From positions 27,896,558 through 27,960,557 of the forward strand of contig NC_088714.1 of assembly GCF_963576615.1 (NCBI RefSeq): a stretch of DNA of 64,000 bases, written 5' to 3'. The notes beneath the pieces were generated by a model. It was not told where the DNA came from, made no database searches, and was given only the letters and a program-made list of their open reading frames with translations. Origin of the DNA: Watersipora subatra. Lineage: Eukaryota > Bryozoa > Gymnolaemata > Cheilostomatida > Watersiporidae. The position numbers were made by a program, and so were the translations under genes. Shown one piece after another: positions 36,001 to 44,559 of this stretch (the stretch's first letter is position 1; each line of letters starts with the position of its first letter).

Positions 36001-38314
36001 AAAAAGAGTTTTCTCAGTCTCCACAATTATTTTAAAAAAGTGCCAAAGCGATATTTGAATAATGCGATATATAGAGTTACTAGCTGTGCTAACCTGCATT
36101 GCCTGAGTATTAAAAATCAGCTTATAAACAATGAGAAGTAATGAGAGTTGCCTGCCACTTGCTTTTAGCCTGGCAGATTTTCAATGGAAAATTGTAGTAA
36201 GCTAACTAATGACAATCACTTATGCAATAACCCTGCGTGGTATGCAAAGCTGTTGGGTATGTGCTCTCATATAGCGACTTATATTGGCAATTTGCAACCC
36301 ATTCTCTGTGGCCTATTGGTAGGGAGTCGGACTGGTGAACGGTAGGGTCTGAGATCAAATCTTTTTCAGCACTGATTCTTTATTCCAAGATTTTAATAGC
36401 TATAGCCGGAATGGATCTCTTAGTCTCCTACTCCTGTTTCAGTTTTAAAGACTTTCACAAAACACTGTAACAGGTGATGATGTTTTGCGCTAACACTTTG
36501 AAGCCTGGCCGAAAGATAACTAGGAAACATGTTTTTCCGCCTGATCCTACCCCTGAGTAAAGTCAGATTTGTACATGTAGTTTCACTTTGTTTTTACATA
36601 CTTGCAGTTTATGGAAGATTATTAAATTTTGGCAGCTTTGCGTAATATAAATATTTAGTATAATTCTAAACTTTCAAGTTGATAAGACTATCGGTTCTTG
36701 AGATATAGCAAAAATCCCAACAACTTTTCTACCCAAATTTAAAAAAAATGGTTGCCGACAGAACACTAGTTTTTTTGCTCTTCCGTACCTTTGGTTTACA
36801 TAGAATCATGAAATGTTGATTGCGATGTTCGTTATATGTTTTTAGCACATTTTATAAGTTTGAAGCTGATTAGACTATTATTTCTTAGAGATTATAAAAT
36901 AAAGATTGCATATCTAACAGACCATGAAATGAAAAATGGCTGCTGATAGAAAATTAGTTCTTTTTGTATTTGCGTTCAACTCAGACCGCTTTTTGCGGAA
37001 AATATTTTCAGCATAATGCAAAACTTTCAAGATAATTGAACTATTAGCTCTAGAGATATTGCCATAATACTGAAGAAACTTTTAATCGGCCGATAAATGA
37101 TAAATGGCAGCTGTCAGAACAATAGTTTCTAATGACATACTTATTACATTTCTCTATAATGGAGATGCAGACTGGGCAAGCTAACTAAAAAATCAAACTA
37201 AAAAGCTTATTCTCCTCAGAAACAAAAGCTTTATCTACATATAAAAATATCTACACTTTATCAGTGTCGATTTACACCAACCATCATGTTTCTTCAGTGA
37301 CCTCTATAACATCATATCTTTGAAAGAGCGGGAAAAACTATTTGCTATAGTTAATTTCAGTTTTTTTATTGAGTTCTGCAAGCTTGAAGCTTCAATATGG
37401 TAGTAAGTTCAACAGGAGTTGTGCTACCCTTAGTACTTTTACAGTTGATGGAAAGTTGTGATCAGTTTAAGATCAGGGGGCCTTCTTGTATATACAAGGC
37501 TAGTCTTCAAAGTGGGAACATTCAAATTCTACGTAACAAAAATTGTTTGCCGCTAAAGTTGCATTTATTAATTTGCAAGTTAATAATATTCTACCAAAGA
37601 ACGTCATTCAAGCATTTTGAAATTCAGCTCTCTTTAATTGCCTATGTATGACTTACATATTTATATCTGCAGAGAAACAACCAAGTGAGGAACGTAAAGC
37701 CTTCAGAAATAAAGAGAAAAACAACAGTGGGATTCGAAAAGAAAAATTTGAAAAGTGCTTCAGCACCATCTCGCAGCTGGGCAGATGTTGTAAAGAGAAA
37801 AGACTACAAGCCAACCACATCAAATTTTTATGACTTTGATGAAATGGATGATGATTATGCAATGCAAGATGACCTTCAGGATGACTATCAGGATGATTTC
37901 CAGAATGACTTTCAGGATGAGTATGTTGACCCGACTGAGTATGATGATAATGATGATGATGAGAATAACTATGCTGCTGATGCTTATATGGACGAGATTG
38001 ACTATATGGACCATGCTGATGAGGAGAATCACGCTGACACAGCCGACCTTGCCGAGTATGGTGAATATGATGACCCTGCTGACCTCGCTGACCTTGCTGA
38101 CTATGATGACCCTGCTGACCTTGCTAACCTTGCTGATCCTATTGACCTTGCCGACTATGCTGACCTTGCTGAGCATGCTGACTATGATGACCCTTATGAC
38201 CTTGCTGACTATGATAACCCTTATGACCCTGCTGACCTTGCTGACTTTGCTGACCCTACTGACTATGATGATTACACTGGGGATAATGACTATGACTATG
38301 ACTATGACTTTTAA
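17898..38314 (+). CDS. cGAS-like (Mab-21 fold) nucleotidyltransferase with basic linker and acidic repeat tail
   Basis: Ten exons join in frame: 17898-18093, 22935-23092, 24575-24697, 26327-26580, 28198-28338, 32557-32706, 33753-33907, 34630-34898, 35162-35287 and 37673-38314. They encode about 737 residues. The nucleotidyltransferase core lies near residues 60-390. It has the G-S motif (NAGSAYEKV, about 90-91), the metal-binding pair in AKDFDVMIFL (Asp 103 and 105) and a third Asp in PFTIDLV (about 233). The C-lobe signatures are VAKPF, LWRRSYS, LLKSYVFKNLIFY and LPVYF. Established members make cyclic dinucleotides or related signals after sensing nucleic acid and feed STING-type immunity; some Mab-21 proteins are not enzymes. 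The intact triad suggests catalysis. The cGAS zinc-ribbon cysteines are absent. Residues 393-570 are Lys/Ser-rich with a possible nuclear signal (KAKRHRKTK). Residues 571-737 are Asp-rich with no Lys or Arg. The ATG at 17898 has A at -3; an in-frame ATG at 17856 is an alternative. Confidence 0.88.
21887..22193. mobile_element. GC-rich MITE with terminal inverted repeats
   Basis: The ends CTTTAAGCCTGGTTCCCATA and TATGGGAACCAGGCTAAAG are inverted repeats with one indel. The roughly 300-base body has no open domain. A diverged copy lies at 15130-15480. Confidence 0.8.
22268..22400 (+). repeat. tRNA-derived SINE, second family
   Basis: The A-box-like TAGCTTAACTGGTTAGG and B-box-like GAGGTTCCGAGACC are followed by AGATTTTAATATCTATAACT. 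A copy with the same tail lies at 36300-36425. Confidence 0.6.
22935..23092 (+). CDS. cGAS-like gene, exon 2 (G-S and DxD catalytic motifs)
   Basis: The acceptor is cttgcttttgcag; phase 1 in, phase 0 out before GTGTGT. It carries FNAGSAYEKV and AKDFDVMIFLN, the defining G-S and acidic-x-acidic motifs of the nucleotidyltransferase fold. Confidence 0.92.
23093..24574. other. Intron 2 of the cGAS-like gene
   Basis: No exon or clear repeat recognised. Confidence 0.45.
24575..24697 (+). CDS. cGAS-like gene, exon 3
   Basis: Phase 0 at both ends, 41 codons. It encodes DDPSKPGFCWL and FLDEEGRLSSLK, typical of the segment after the second catalytic strand. Confidence 0.85.
24846..25135 (+). repeat. 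Pyrimidine-rich tract
   Basis: About 290 bases almost entirely of T and C on the plus strand, with repeated CTTTTTTC-like runs. The open frames across it reflect composition only. Confidence 0.85.
25372..25505. repeat. GC-rich imperfect AGCC/GAGCC repeat
   Basis: Imperfect 5-6 base units (AGCCA, GAGCC, GGGCC) form a GC-rich island in AT-rich surroundings. Confidence 0.8.
26327..26580 (+). CDS. cGAS-like gene, exon 4 (third catalytic Asp)
   Basis: It starts in phase 0 after tatattttag and encodes KFKVEVTRKCQGPATTLNVE and TPFTIDLV. The end is uncertain. AG|GCATGT at 26580 would be a GC-AG donor in phase 2, agreeing with exon 5. TTA|GTAAAC at 26551 is a phase 0 alternative. Confidence 0.8.
26581..28197. 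other. Intron 4 of the cGAS-like gene
   Basis: Contains a piggyBac-like MITE (27386-28038). I searched this intron for an extra exon that would lengthen the short segment after IDLV and did not find one. Confidence 0.5.
27386..28038. mobile_element. piggyBac-like MITE
   Basis: The left end is TTAACCTTTTGAACCCTAAC. The reverse complement of the right end is TTGACCCTTTGAACCCTGGC, with 17 of 20 bases matching. The TTAA target and CCCTTTGAACCC-type ends are characteristic of piggyBac relatives. No transposase is encoded, so it is non-autonomous. Confidence 0.75.
28198..28338 (+). CDS. cGAS-like gene, exon 5
   Basis: Encodes GARCDYVAKPFDKQTIF and AHLWRRSYSRQE, and ends in phase 2 before GTAAGC. 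Three AG acceptors lie within six bases (exon start 28198, 28200 or 28202), one for each incoming phase. Confidence 0.8.
29605..31590 (-). repeat. Interspersed repeat E, copy 2 (inverted)
   Basis: It runs from ACTAGAAATTCCCCTGTCAT through CAGCCCACGACTAAAG to TTTGGTCGTGGGATT. It is the inverted counterpart of copies at 4061-5585 and 51257-52495, with extra inserted sequence including the hairpin region near 29851. Confidence 0.65.
29851..29901. repeat. GC-rich hairpin nested in repeat E
   Basis: GCCCCCAGCTGTTCCAACC pairs with GGTTGGAACAGCTGGGGGC, with a three-base bulge in the left arm. A further CCCCCAGTGGGATCCGGGG lies just downstream. It is probably the terminus of a GC-rich element inserted in repeat E. 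Confidence 0.75.
31850..32310. mobile_element. Foldback element M, complete copy
   Basis: The left half (from CTTACACAAAATTTTAGTGG) and right half are inverted relatives. AAGTATCAGTATTTT, TGATCTGACTGCCAGGATG and ACTTGATCGCGATTAA recur in reverse complement on the right. No coding content. Further copies: 2440-2700 (half), 45927-46390 and 53017-53433. Confidence 0.75.
32393..32425. repeat. Perfect 15-bp hairpin
   Basis: GAATTAGAATACTAG and its exact complement are separated by CAT, just outside foldback element M and 130 bases before exon 6. Confidence 0.85.
32557..32706 (+). CDS. cGAS-like gene, exon 6
   Basis: Phase 2 at both ends, acceptor tctcaacag, donor GTGTGT. Encodes KKLLRIFKMLRNN and KSYVFKNLIFYMS, the C-lobe helices where cGAS would carry its zinc-ribbon nearby. 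No Cys cluster is present. Confidence 0.87.
32707..33752. other. Intron 6 of the cGAS-like gene
   Basis: Holds a 15-bp minisatellite at 32952-33043. No exon seen. Confidence 0.55.
32952..33043. repeat. 15-bp tandem array, about 6 copies
   Basis: The unit is TCTTGTATATAAAAC, nearly perfect. Confidence 0.95.
33753..33907 (+). CDS. cGAS-like gene, exon 7
   Basis: Phase 2 in, phase 1 out before GTAATG. Encodes FIDMVLGLRNCLANHRLPVY and FNQQINLLS, the usual closing helices of the Mab-21 fold. Confidence 0.87.
33908..34629. other. Intron 7 of the cGAS-like gene
   Basis: No exon. An 11-bp inverted repeat (ACTCCTATATT and its complement) lies at about 34391-34430. Confidence 0.5.
34630..34898 (+). 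CDS. cGAS-like gene, exon 8 (basic linker)
   Basis: Phase 1 in, phase 0 out before GTGAAA. It has a Pro run (APPPPKRK), a basic KAKRHRKTK cluster and a Ser/Gln/Lys-rich low-complexity end. If not spliced, the frame stops five codons later, giving a possible tail-less isoform. Confidence 0.8.
35162..35287 (+). CDS. cGAS-like gene, exon 9 (basic linker)
   Basis: Forty-two codons, phase 0 at both ends, donor GTAAGG. It is Lys/Asn/Pro-rich (for example KGKQKTWPKKPATS) and predicted to be disordered. Confidence 0.75.
35288..37672. other. Intron 9 of the cGAS-like gene
   Basis: A SINE of the second family lies at 36300-36425. No exon recognised. Confidence 0.5.
36300..36425 (+). repeat. tRNA-derived SINE, second family
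   Basis: The head has TGGCCTATTGGTAGGGAGTC and a B-box-like GGGTCTGAGATCAAATC. The tail AGATTTTAATAGCTATAGCC matches the copy at 22268-22400. Confidence 0.6.
37673..38314 (+). CDS. cGAS-like gene, exon 10 (acidic repeat tail)
   Basis: The acceptor is atatctgcag, phase 0. It begins basic (KRKTTVGFEKK, SRSWADVVKRKDYK). From residue 571 on it holds only acidic, Ala, Leu, Tyr, Pro and Asn-type residues, with repeats such as DPADLADLADYDD, and ends in DYDYDYDF. The DNA shows GCTGAC-rich slippage-type repetition. Open antisense frames here come from this composition. Confidence 0.82.
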   Translation, partial: RNNQVRNVKPSEIKRKTTVGFEKKNLKSASAPSRSWADVVKRKDYKPTTSNFYDFDEMDDDYAMQDDLQDDYQDDFQNDFQDEYVDPTEYDDNDDDENNYAADAYMDEIDYMDHADEENHADTADLAEYGEYDDPADLADLADYDDPADLANLADPIDLADYADLAEHADYDDPYDLADYDNPYDPADLADFADPTDYDDYTGDNDYDYDYDF

Positions 38315-38851
38315 GAAGAAGATAAGCTGATGACTAAATCAACAAGTAGTAGGTTGTAATAGTGCCTCATCCCTCACTTGTTATTATAATTGCTCTAACG
38401 GCTCTCAGTTTCTCTATTTGGAGTTTATTAGGAAAGGCTTTGCAGTATAGCCGTAATGCTATACGTATTGAAACTTGCTCAACGTTTTTGAACTTTTATT
38501 AGCTTGTATATTAAATCAGAGTTGTCATCTTTTGTCAGTGGTAAAATGTGTGAAATCTTCTCAATTATTTGCTCCTATACTTGTTCCGTTTATAACAGCA
38601 AACATAACATTACCATCGCGCATATTTATAATATACTTGTACTAACAGAGAATATTTGTACTTACCGAATCTTGCATCATCTGGTTATGCATCAAGAGTA
38701 TGACACTGGTAGCTTTATAAGCTGATATGTGACAGAGAGGGCAACTCTTAAATTTGCTCTGATTCTAGTTGAAGGGAATTTGAGGATGCTTCAAAGGTAA
38801 ATACATGTAGCTATAGACAGAGTTACTGTATTTGAAAGAAACACATAAAAT

Positions 38852-38857
38852 AATAAA
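38852..38857 (+). promoter_or_regulatory. Candidate polyadenylation signal of the cGAS-like gene
   Basis: AATAAA about 540 bases after the stop codon. An ATTAAA closer to the stop (near 38511) is an alternative. Confidence 0.3.
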
Positions 38858-38883
38858 TATTTTTGCTAAATAGAAATGTATTT

Positions 38884-38927
38884 ATCAAAGGTGATGCGGC
38901 GGAGTTGCCGTAACATCAACCTTTGAT
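38884..38927 (+). repeat. Imperfect hairpin after the cGAS-like gene
   Basis: ATCAAAGG pairs with CCTTTGAT, and GATG...GGC with GCC...CATC further in. It lies 30 bases after the candidate AATAAA. Confidence 0.55.
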
Positions 38928-41509
38928 TTTTAGTAATGATAATAATAAATTAATAAAAAAGGTAAAAAAACAATGACTAGCGTATAGAAATTATTTAGAC
39001 TAAATATAGAAGTTGGTATGAAAATATGAAAATGTCCACAACTTACAACTACATGTTTATGATGTATGCATGAAAATTACTCCTCTTCGAAGCCAATTTG
39101 TCAGCATTAGAAATAGGGTTACTGATTTAAGGGGAGGAGGAAAAAAGATAAGAGAAAGGAGAGTAATCAGATAGTTGCATGACCTTCTTGTCACCAACAG
39201 TGGCGTCCTTAAGAGCTGAGTCTCAACCTGTTGTTCACACGCTAGAAGTTTCAAACCACTAAACAATGGCTGCTCTATAATACCAATAATAATAATATTT
39301 ATGGTTTTTATGGATGCCCAGAGCCATCAGTGAATACTTTTGACTGAGAAGGTATGTCCTTGCTTGCTACTAGCTGACATAATTATATTGCTACTAGTTG
39401 AGCTGGTGGAGTTGTCCACTTTCTATAAAATGAGCAAGTAATTTCGGATACACGTGCAGCTTACGTTGTCAGACACAGTTGCTTCACTTTCACCTAGCTA
39501 GCCAGCCACCATATTAGAAGTTGTGTGATTCCTGAACAGCTTTGTTGCTACATGGGTTAATAAAACGAGTGGGGAAAACAGGTTGAATTATAATTGTTTT
39601 GACATCAAGCCCTGACATCAAGGGCTCGATAATTTTTTTTGAATTTTTGAATCTCTGCTGTCTAAATTAATCTAACAGACTATTCCATACCTCCAACTCC
39701 CCACTTCATAGCTGCACTTCCCAAACAAGAACCACTGAGCACATCAGACCAACAACTTGCCTCTCCTACATCTAAAACACTTATTTCATAAGAATTTCTT
39801 GTTTAAATAGAATTGAATTTTTGTGTTATTATGTTATTTTGGTTCTTTGTTTCTTTTTCACAACTTAATTTATTTTTGTTAACATCAGCTAGTAAAATAA
39901 AGTTAAGATTAAATATAATCAAACTCTGGAAGTAGACCTTATATGGTATGTAGTAATACTTACCTATCATAGCGGGTGAGAGTCAACCAACAAGTTGATC
40001 ATATATCAGTCTGTGCTGTTAAAGGGGGAGGTAGAAAAGGTGAGACTATGACAAACATTGTTCTGCTTCTAATCAAACTGAGTGAATACATTTCGATGCA
40101 AATTTTTATGTTAGTTTGAAAAACTAGAGAAAATGAGACCTCATAAGTTGTGTGCCCCTTTCCTAAAATAGGTTAAAACAAAAATTTTTTTTGAAGTTTT
40201 CAAGTTGGCTATTATTTACGATGCTTTTGTGAGGAACTTGGTAGAAATGACATAAATTTCCTTGTTATTTAGGCAGAGCTAACAATAGAGATGCTGTAAT
40301 ACACTGCAAAATTCTTTATTCAACTTGAATTCGACATTGAAATAACAAGCGCATACTGAAAACCAAAATTTTTTTATGCCGTTTTTCTAGTTTGATGAGA
40401 TGGAGACTGGTTGGAATGACCAAGTGTTCAATGTGAACACTTGGTGTGCCGATTGAACACTTGTGGGTTCAATGTGGACACTCGGTGAGCCTTAAACTTT
40501 CAACAGCATTAATTATATGTGCTATTTGAAACACAAGCCTAATCAATTTTTAAAAACTAATGTCATAATAATAGTCATACAACAGAAATATTTTATTAGT
40601 TGATAAAGCTTCAGAAAGATTTACTTAGAAGCCTTTTTATTAGGGTATGAAAAATTAAAAAAATGCTCCATCTCTAAGAACAAACCATAGAAAAACTTGT
40701 CATTGCTAAATTAGTTTTTTACATTTGGATTTAATTCAATTATTTAGTTGGCAATTAATGTGACATGTTTATGTTTAGATTTTGCTAGCCCATGGCAAAC
40801 GTTTCTAAAATATTATTTTACAGCAACTTTAACCAGTACAAAATATTAATTTAAACGTATAACGAAGAGATTAATTTTGCCAGTAAAACAAATGCTTTTT
40901 ATTTAATTTTTTAATTTTGTACATGTGTAAACGGTTTTGTACTTGGTACTTTCAGAAGGTGAGTTAAATTAATATAAAATAATCTGAACTGAAGGGCATT
41001 GATTTTCAATTTGCTTTAATCTTTATGTCAGTTTTTTCTCCAAAAAAGAATTTGGTGTGAAGATTTGATCCAAAATATGTTTTTTTCAAATTCATATGCT
41101 TCACGATTGAGAACCACGTAAAACACGATCTAGTAATATAAATAACGTAGTGGCATATAAACCATATTTTTAATCAAAGTTTTTAAACATATATTTCTCT
41201 TCGAGTATGTTATGCAAGCATTTTTTTTCTTCATTGTTAGGATTACCACAAATTATACCTAGCAGGTATCTAAACCTGTCATGGAAAATCAACAAGCCCG
41301 CCAGCCTCTGTAGCCCTCATAGTCTCTGAAAGGAGTGATCTTTTTACAGGCCAACACAAGCTGACACATGACCACTGACCAGCTAATGGAGTGTTCCTCA
41401 TAACTGCATTCATTTGGCAGGCACTTGTCACGATTTATAAGAACAAGCCAATGATCCCCTCCTACTCAAGTGTAACAGTGTAGCAGGCTATATTTTTTAA
41501 TATTTTCAG

Positions 41510-41630
41510 TTTGCTAGTTTTGATAAAAGTGATTGCAGAAATTTGTTGATGAATAATTTTTGTAAGTTGTGTGCACATGCATTTATCATAAAAAATCTCA
41601 AACTTTGCTCCGCTCATTTGATCGTGGGAA
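41510..41630 (-). repeat. Fragment of repeat E
   Basis: GTAAGTTGTGTGCACATGCA, CTCAAACTTTGCTCCGCTC and TTTGATCGTGGGAAT match the left end of repeat E in reverse orientation. Confidence 0.6.
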
Positions 41631-42791
41631 TAGTTCTAATGGTACATCAGAATGCAAATAAGATAAAAGACCTATAGCACAAAACAGTAACGACAGCAAA
41701 TAGTAACCAACAACTTTAAAGATTAATTTTTGACAGTAAAGCCTTATTTTAAACATACCTTATGAGTTATGTATGCGGCCAAGCTATAATTGAATAGTTG
41801 ATGGCTTTAGAATGTGAGTGTGTCTCATCACTCTGAACTGAACTACTTTTAAAATTAAACCAGCAGCATGGCAGCATGTTCAACGTAACGCATGACATTC
41901 CGCAGTGAAGGCTTTTATAGGAGACTTGTTTATCGCTGATGTTGTTTGTTACCGTTCAAGGAAAAATGGCAAAATATATTTGCAAAATATGCAGTTATAT
42001 GTATACTGTATATGTTTGTATTTTACTTCTTTCCAAGATGAATCATCAGGTTCACAAGGCAGACGAAATATGGTCAACATCTAGTGTGTCACCATACCCA
42101 GCAGTACACAAACAATTTTAATATTAAAACTGGAGTAATATTTCAGTTTTTTAAGTATAAGTTTTTTAGATAAGTGGACCAAGGCAAGTGCGCGTATTAA
42201 TTTCAATGTCAAAAGGATTAAGTAAGACAGACTACGAATGGCGGTATTGATTTTAAATACAGCTTTAATAACATACTCTTGTTGATTTCGTATTTGGTTA
42301 GATGTAGTGATTAAATTCTTGAGAATGCAAGAGTAAAAGTCAAACTTTATATGATTGTCGGGTTATGATTCACTCGACCTCAAAACTAGATAAAAATTCT
42401 CAATCTTAAATGTATTATAAAAATGTCAAATGGGATACATAAGATTTGTAAACTATATCCAATGCTTCATCTGTACAGATTTTCTACAGAATATAGTCAA
42501 CAAATAATAGGTAAGGTCAATATTTATTAGTTGGAAGTTCGGCCACTATTGTACATAGAGTTTATAATATTCATTTACACGTATTCTTGAATTACCCCAA
42601 TGGGTAGGCAAAGCTCATTTAGCAAAGCTTAGGGCAGTTGAAGCTCTTCTGGCAGCCCTAGAAAGTTCACTGTATTGAAAGAAAATCACTGTTTCACTGT
42701 ATTCACTGTTTGCAAGAAAATCATTTAGGGAAGTGAATTTGAGCTGTGAACTATTCTCTCTACTAATGGAACGCTTCAGCATAGACTGCTG

Positions 42792-42835
42792 TGGTCATAG
42801 GTCATAGGTCATAGGTCATCCTGAATATGAGGTCA
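42792..42835 (+). promoter_or_regulatory. Cluster of AGGTCA half-sites, DR1 spacing
   Basis: Three AGGTCA hexamers start at 42799, 42806 and 42813, each separated by one base. TGGTCA precedes them and another AGGTCA follows at 42830. Direct repeats with one-base spacing are the classical site of RXR/HNF4-type nuclear receptors. It could equally be a short tandem slippage repeat. Confidence 0.3.
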
Positions 42836-44341
42836 TCTTGAATAATTGATTGAAGGTGAATTAAGAAAGTTCTTTGGTTAAAATTGGAGGTATTTTATAG
42901 CGCAAGTGTATGTTCTAAAAGAGTGTACAAACTATTGTACTTGCCGAAGCTGTTTGAGGCAAAATTTATGAAGTTATCTTACACAGGTTTACTACAACTG
43001 TTACAATACTTCTCATAGTTAGTGTAAGTTTTCACAGTACTTCTATTTATTAGCCTCTCCGCTAATGTCGGTTTTCTACAACCATCTTACAAGTCGAAGT
43101 TTTTTTCTAAGGTGCCAATTAACATTCATGTTTAGAGACTATCCAATTCATAAATTAAAATCTTTCTCATCAACGAAGAGTTTTTGACCATGTCTTGTAA
43201 TCTAATAATTTTTCACAGTATCTGAAAAATATTTATTTTGATCACTTTTCAACAACACACCACTATTTTCGATGTTTGAGCACTCTCAAAGGGTACACAT
43301 TAAAACTTTGTGAACAGGTAGAGTAAGGAAACCTGATATGTTAAACCATTTAATTTTAAAGCAATTCATATGAGAGATAAACAAATAAAACTTATGCATA
43401 TTTATGTTACTTGTTCTGAATTCTGAAACAATAAAATTTTTTCTGCAAAATTTTCAAACCTAGAACAAATTTAGTTTTTGTTCTTGTGTTTTCGTTGAGT
43501 AAATCATTACGCCTTCTTACTAAGCAAGAAAGCTAGAACATACCTAAAAACCTATTTTTTATGCTAAACTTTAATATTCCAGCTTTATTGAAGCTTTATT
43601 GGCTCTGCACGTAATGTAAAAATCTAAAAATAGTCTGAAAAAATTAGTTATCATTAAACCTAGAGCAGCTAGGGTGATCTAAAAAAACTGGCAGCATATG
43701 CTAAGAGCCAGGTAGGTTCAATTAAGTTCTATACTGCTAATTATGAAAATGATAGACACAAGTCTAAATTTACTTTCATGTGAGAATAATTTGCAACAAG
43801 TTTGCATCTGCTGGTGTTTGTATGTCGTCTGTAAGTCTTTGAGCAGATAGAGAAGCGTTTTGTATTGCTATGTTACAGGTTAGTAACCGGCAATTGTAAT
43901 TGTGACAGAACTAATAGAAGCCTTACAAACCTTTGTATTTGTTTAATGACCACTCAGTAGTTAAAATATAATAACATTTATTTTCTTAGAGAAGTTACAG
44001 TAATTCAACTTGCTGCAACATGAGCATCACATTAAAAATATAATCAATAATTTCAAAAGAAACGCCATGAATGTTTTCCAAAAACAATGTATGCTTTTTT
44101 GTTCATAATAGCCAATTCTATCTGGATTTTCTTCAATAAGCATCCTATATAATGTATCTGATAGATGAGCCTTAGATAAGGGAACTTATATTTTAGTAAA
44201 CAACAGAAGGCAGTGTCAGGAAAGCAGAAGGATAAATAAGCAAAGGTAAGTCAGCATATTAAAACCTGCTTATTAGGATAACATAATATACACCAGAGGT
44301 TACAACCCATCGATATCATTAGGCTTCTGTCAAAGTATATT

Positions 44342-44559
44342 CTATGAATTAATAGAGTGATGCTGAGTAGCTTCCTGTTCGTAACATCCACAGTCTATCT
44401 GAGTATCAAACACTGAGTTGGTCCATCCTCCTCCACAATTCTGCTGGGAGTTTCCATGACACTGCGTATTGCAGGAAGATCTGTCCAATTCTGGGTACAT
44501 GCCAAACCGGTTGCCACAAAAGCACTGAGAGAAATACTGAGCCCCAGCATACTGGTAAC
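44342..44559 (-). CDS. WSC gene copy 1, exon 5
   Basis: Second half of WSC domain 2 (QCFCGNRFGMYPEL, CGGGWTNSVF), then DCGC and the stop TAG. Confidence 0.88.

Larger units (their letters stand above)
38315..44341. other. Intergenic, no gene seen
   Basis: Contains the probable 3' UTR of the cGAS-like gene with an imperfect hairpin (38884-38927), a fragment of repeat E (41510-41630) and a cluster of AGGTCA half-sites (42792-42835). No exon with convincing splice sites was found on either strand. Confidence 0.5.

Noticed and set aside
37820-38330. Overlapping open frames on both strands across the acidic tail
   Set aside because: They mirror the GCTGAC/GATGAC composition of the real exon 10 and have no splice context.
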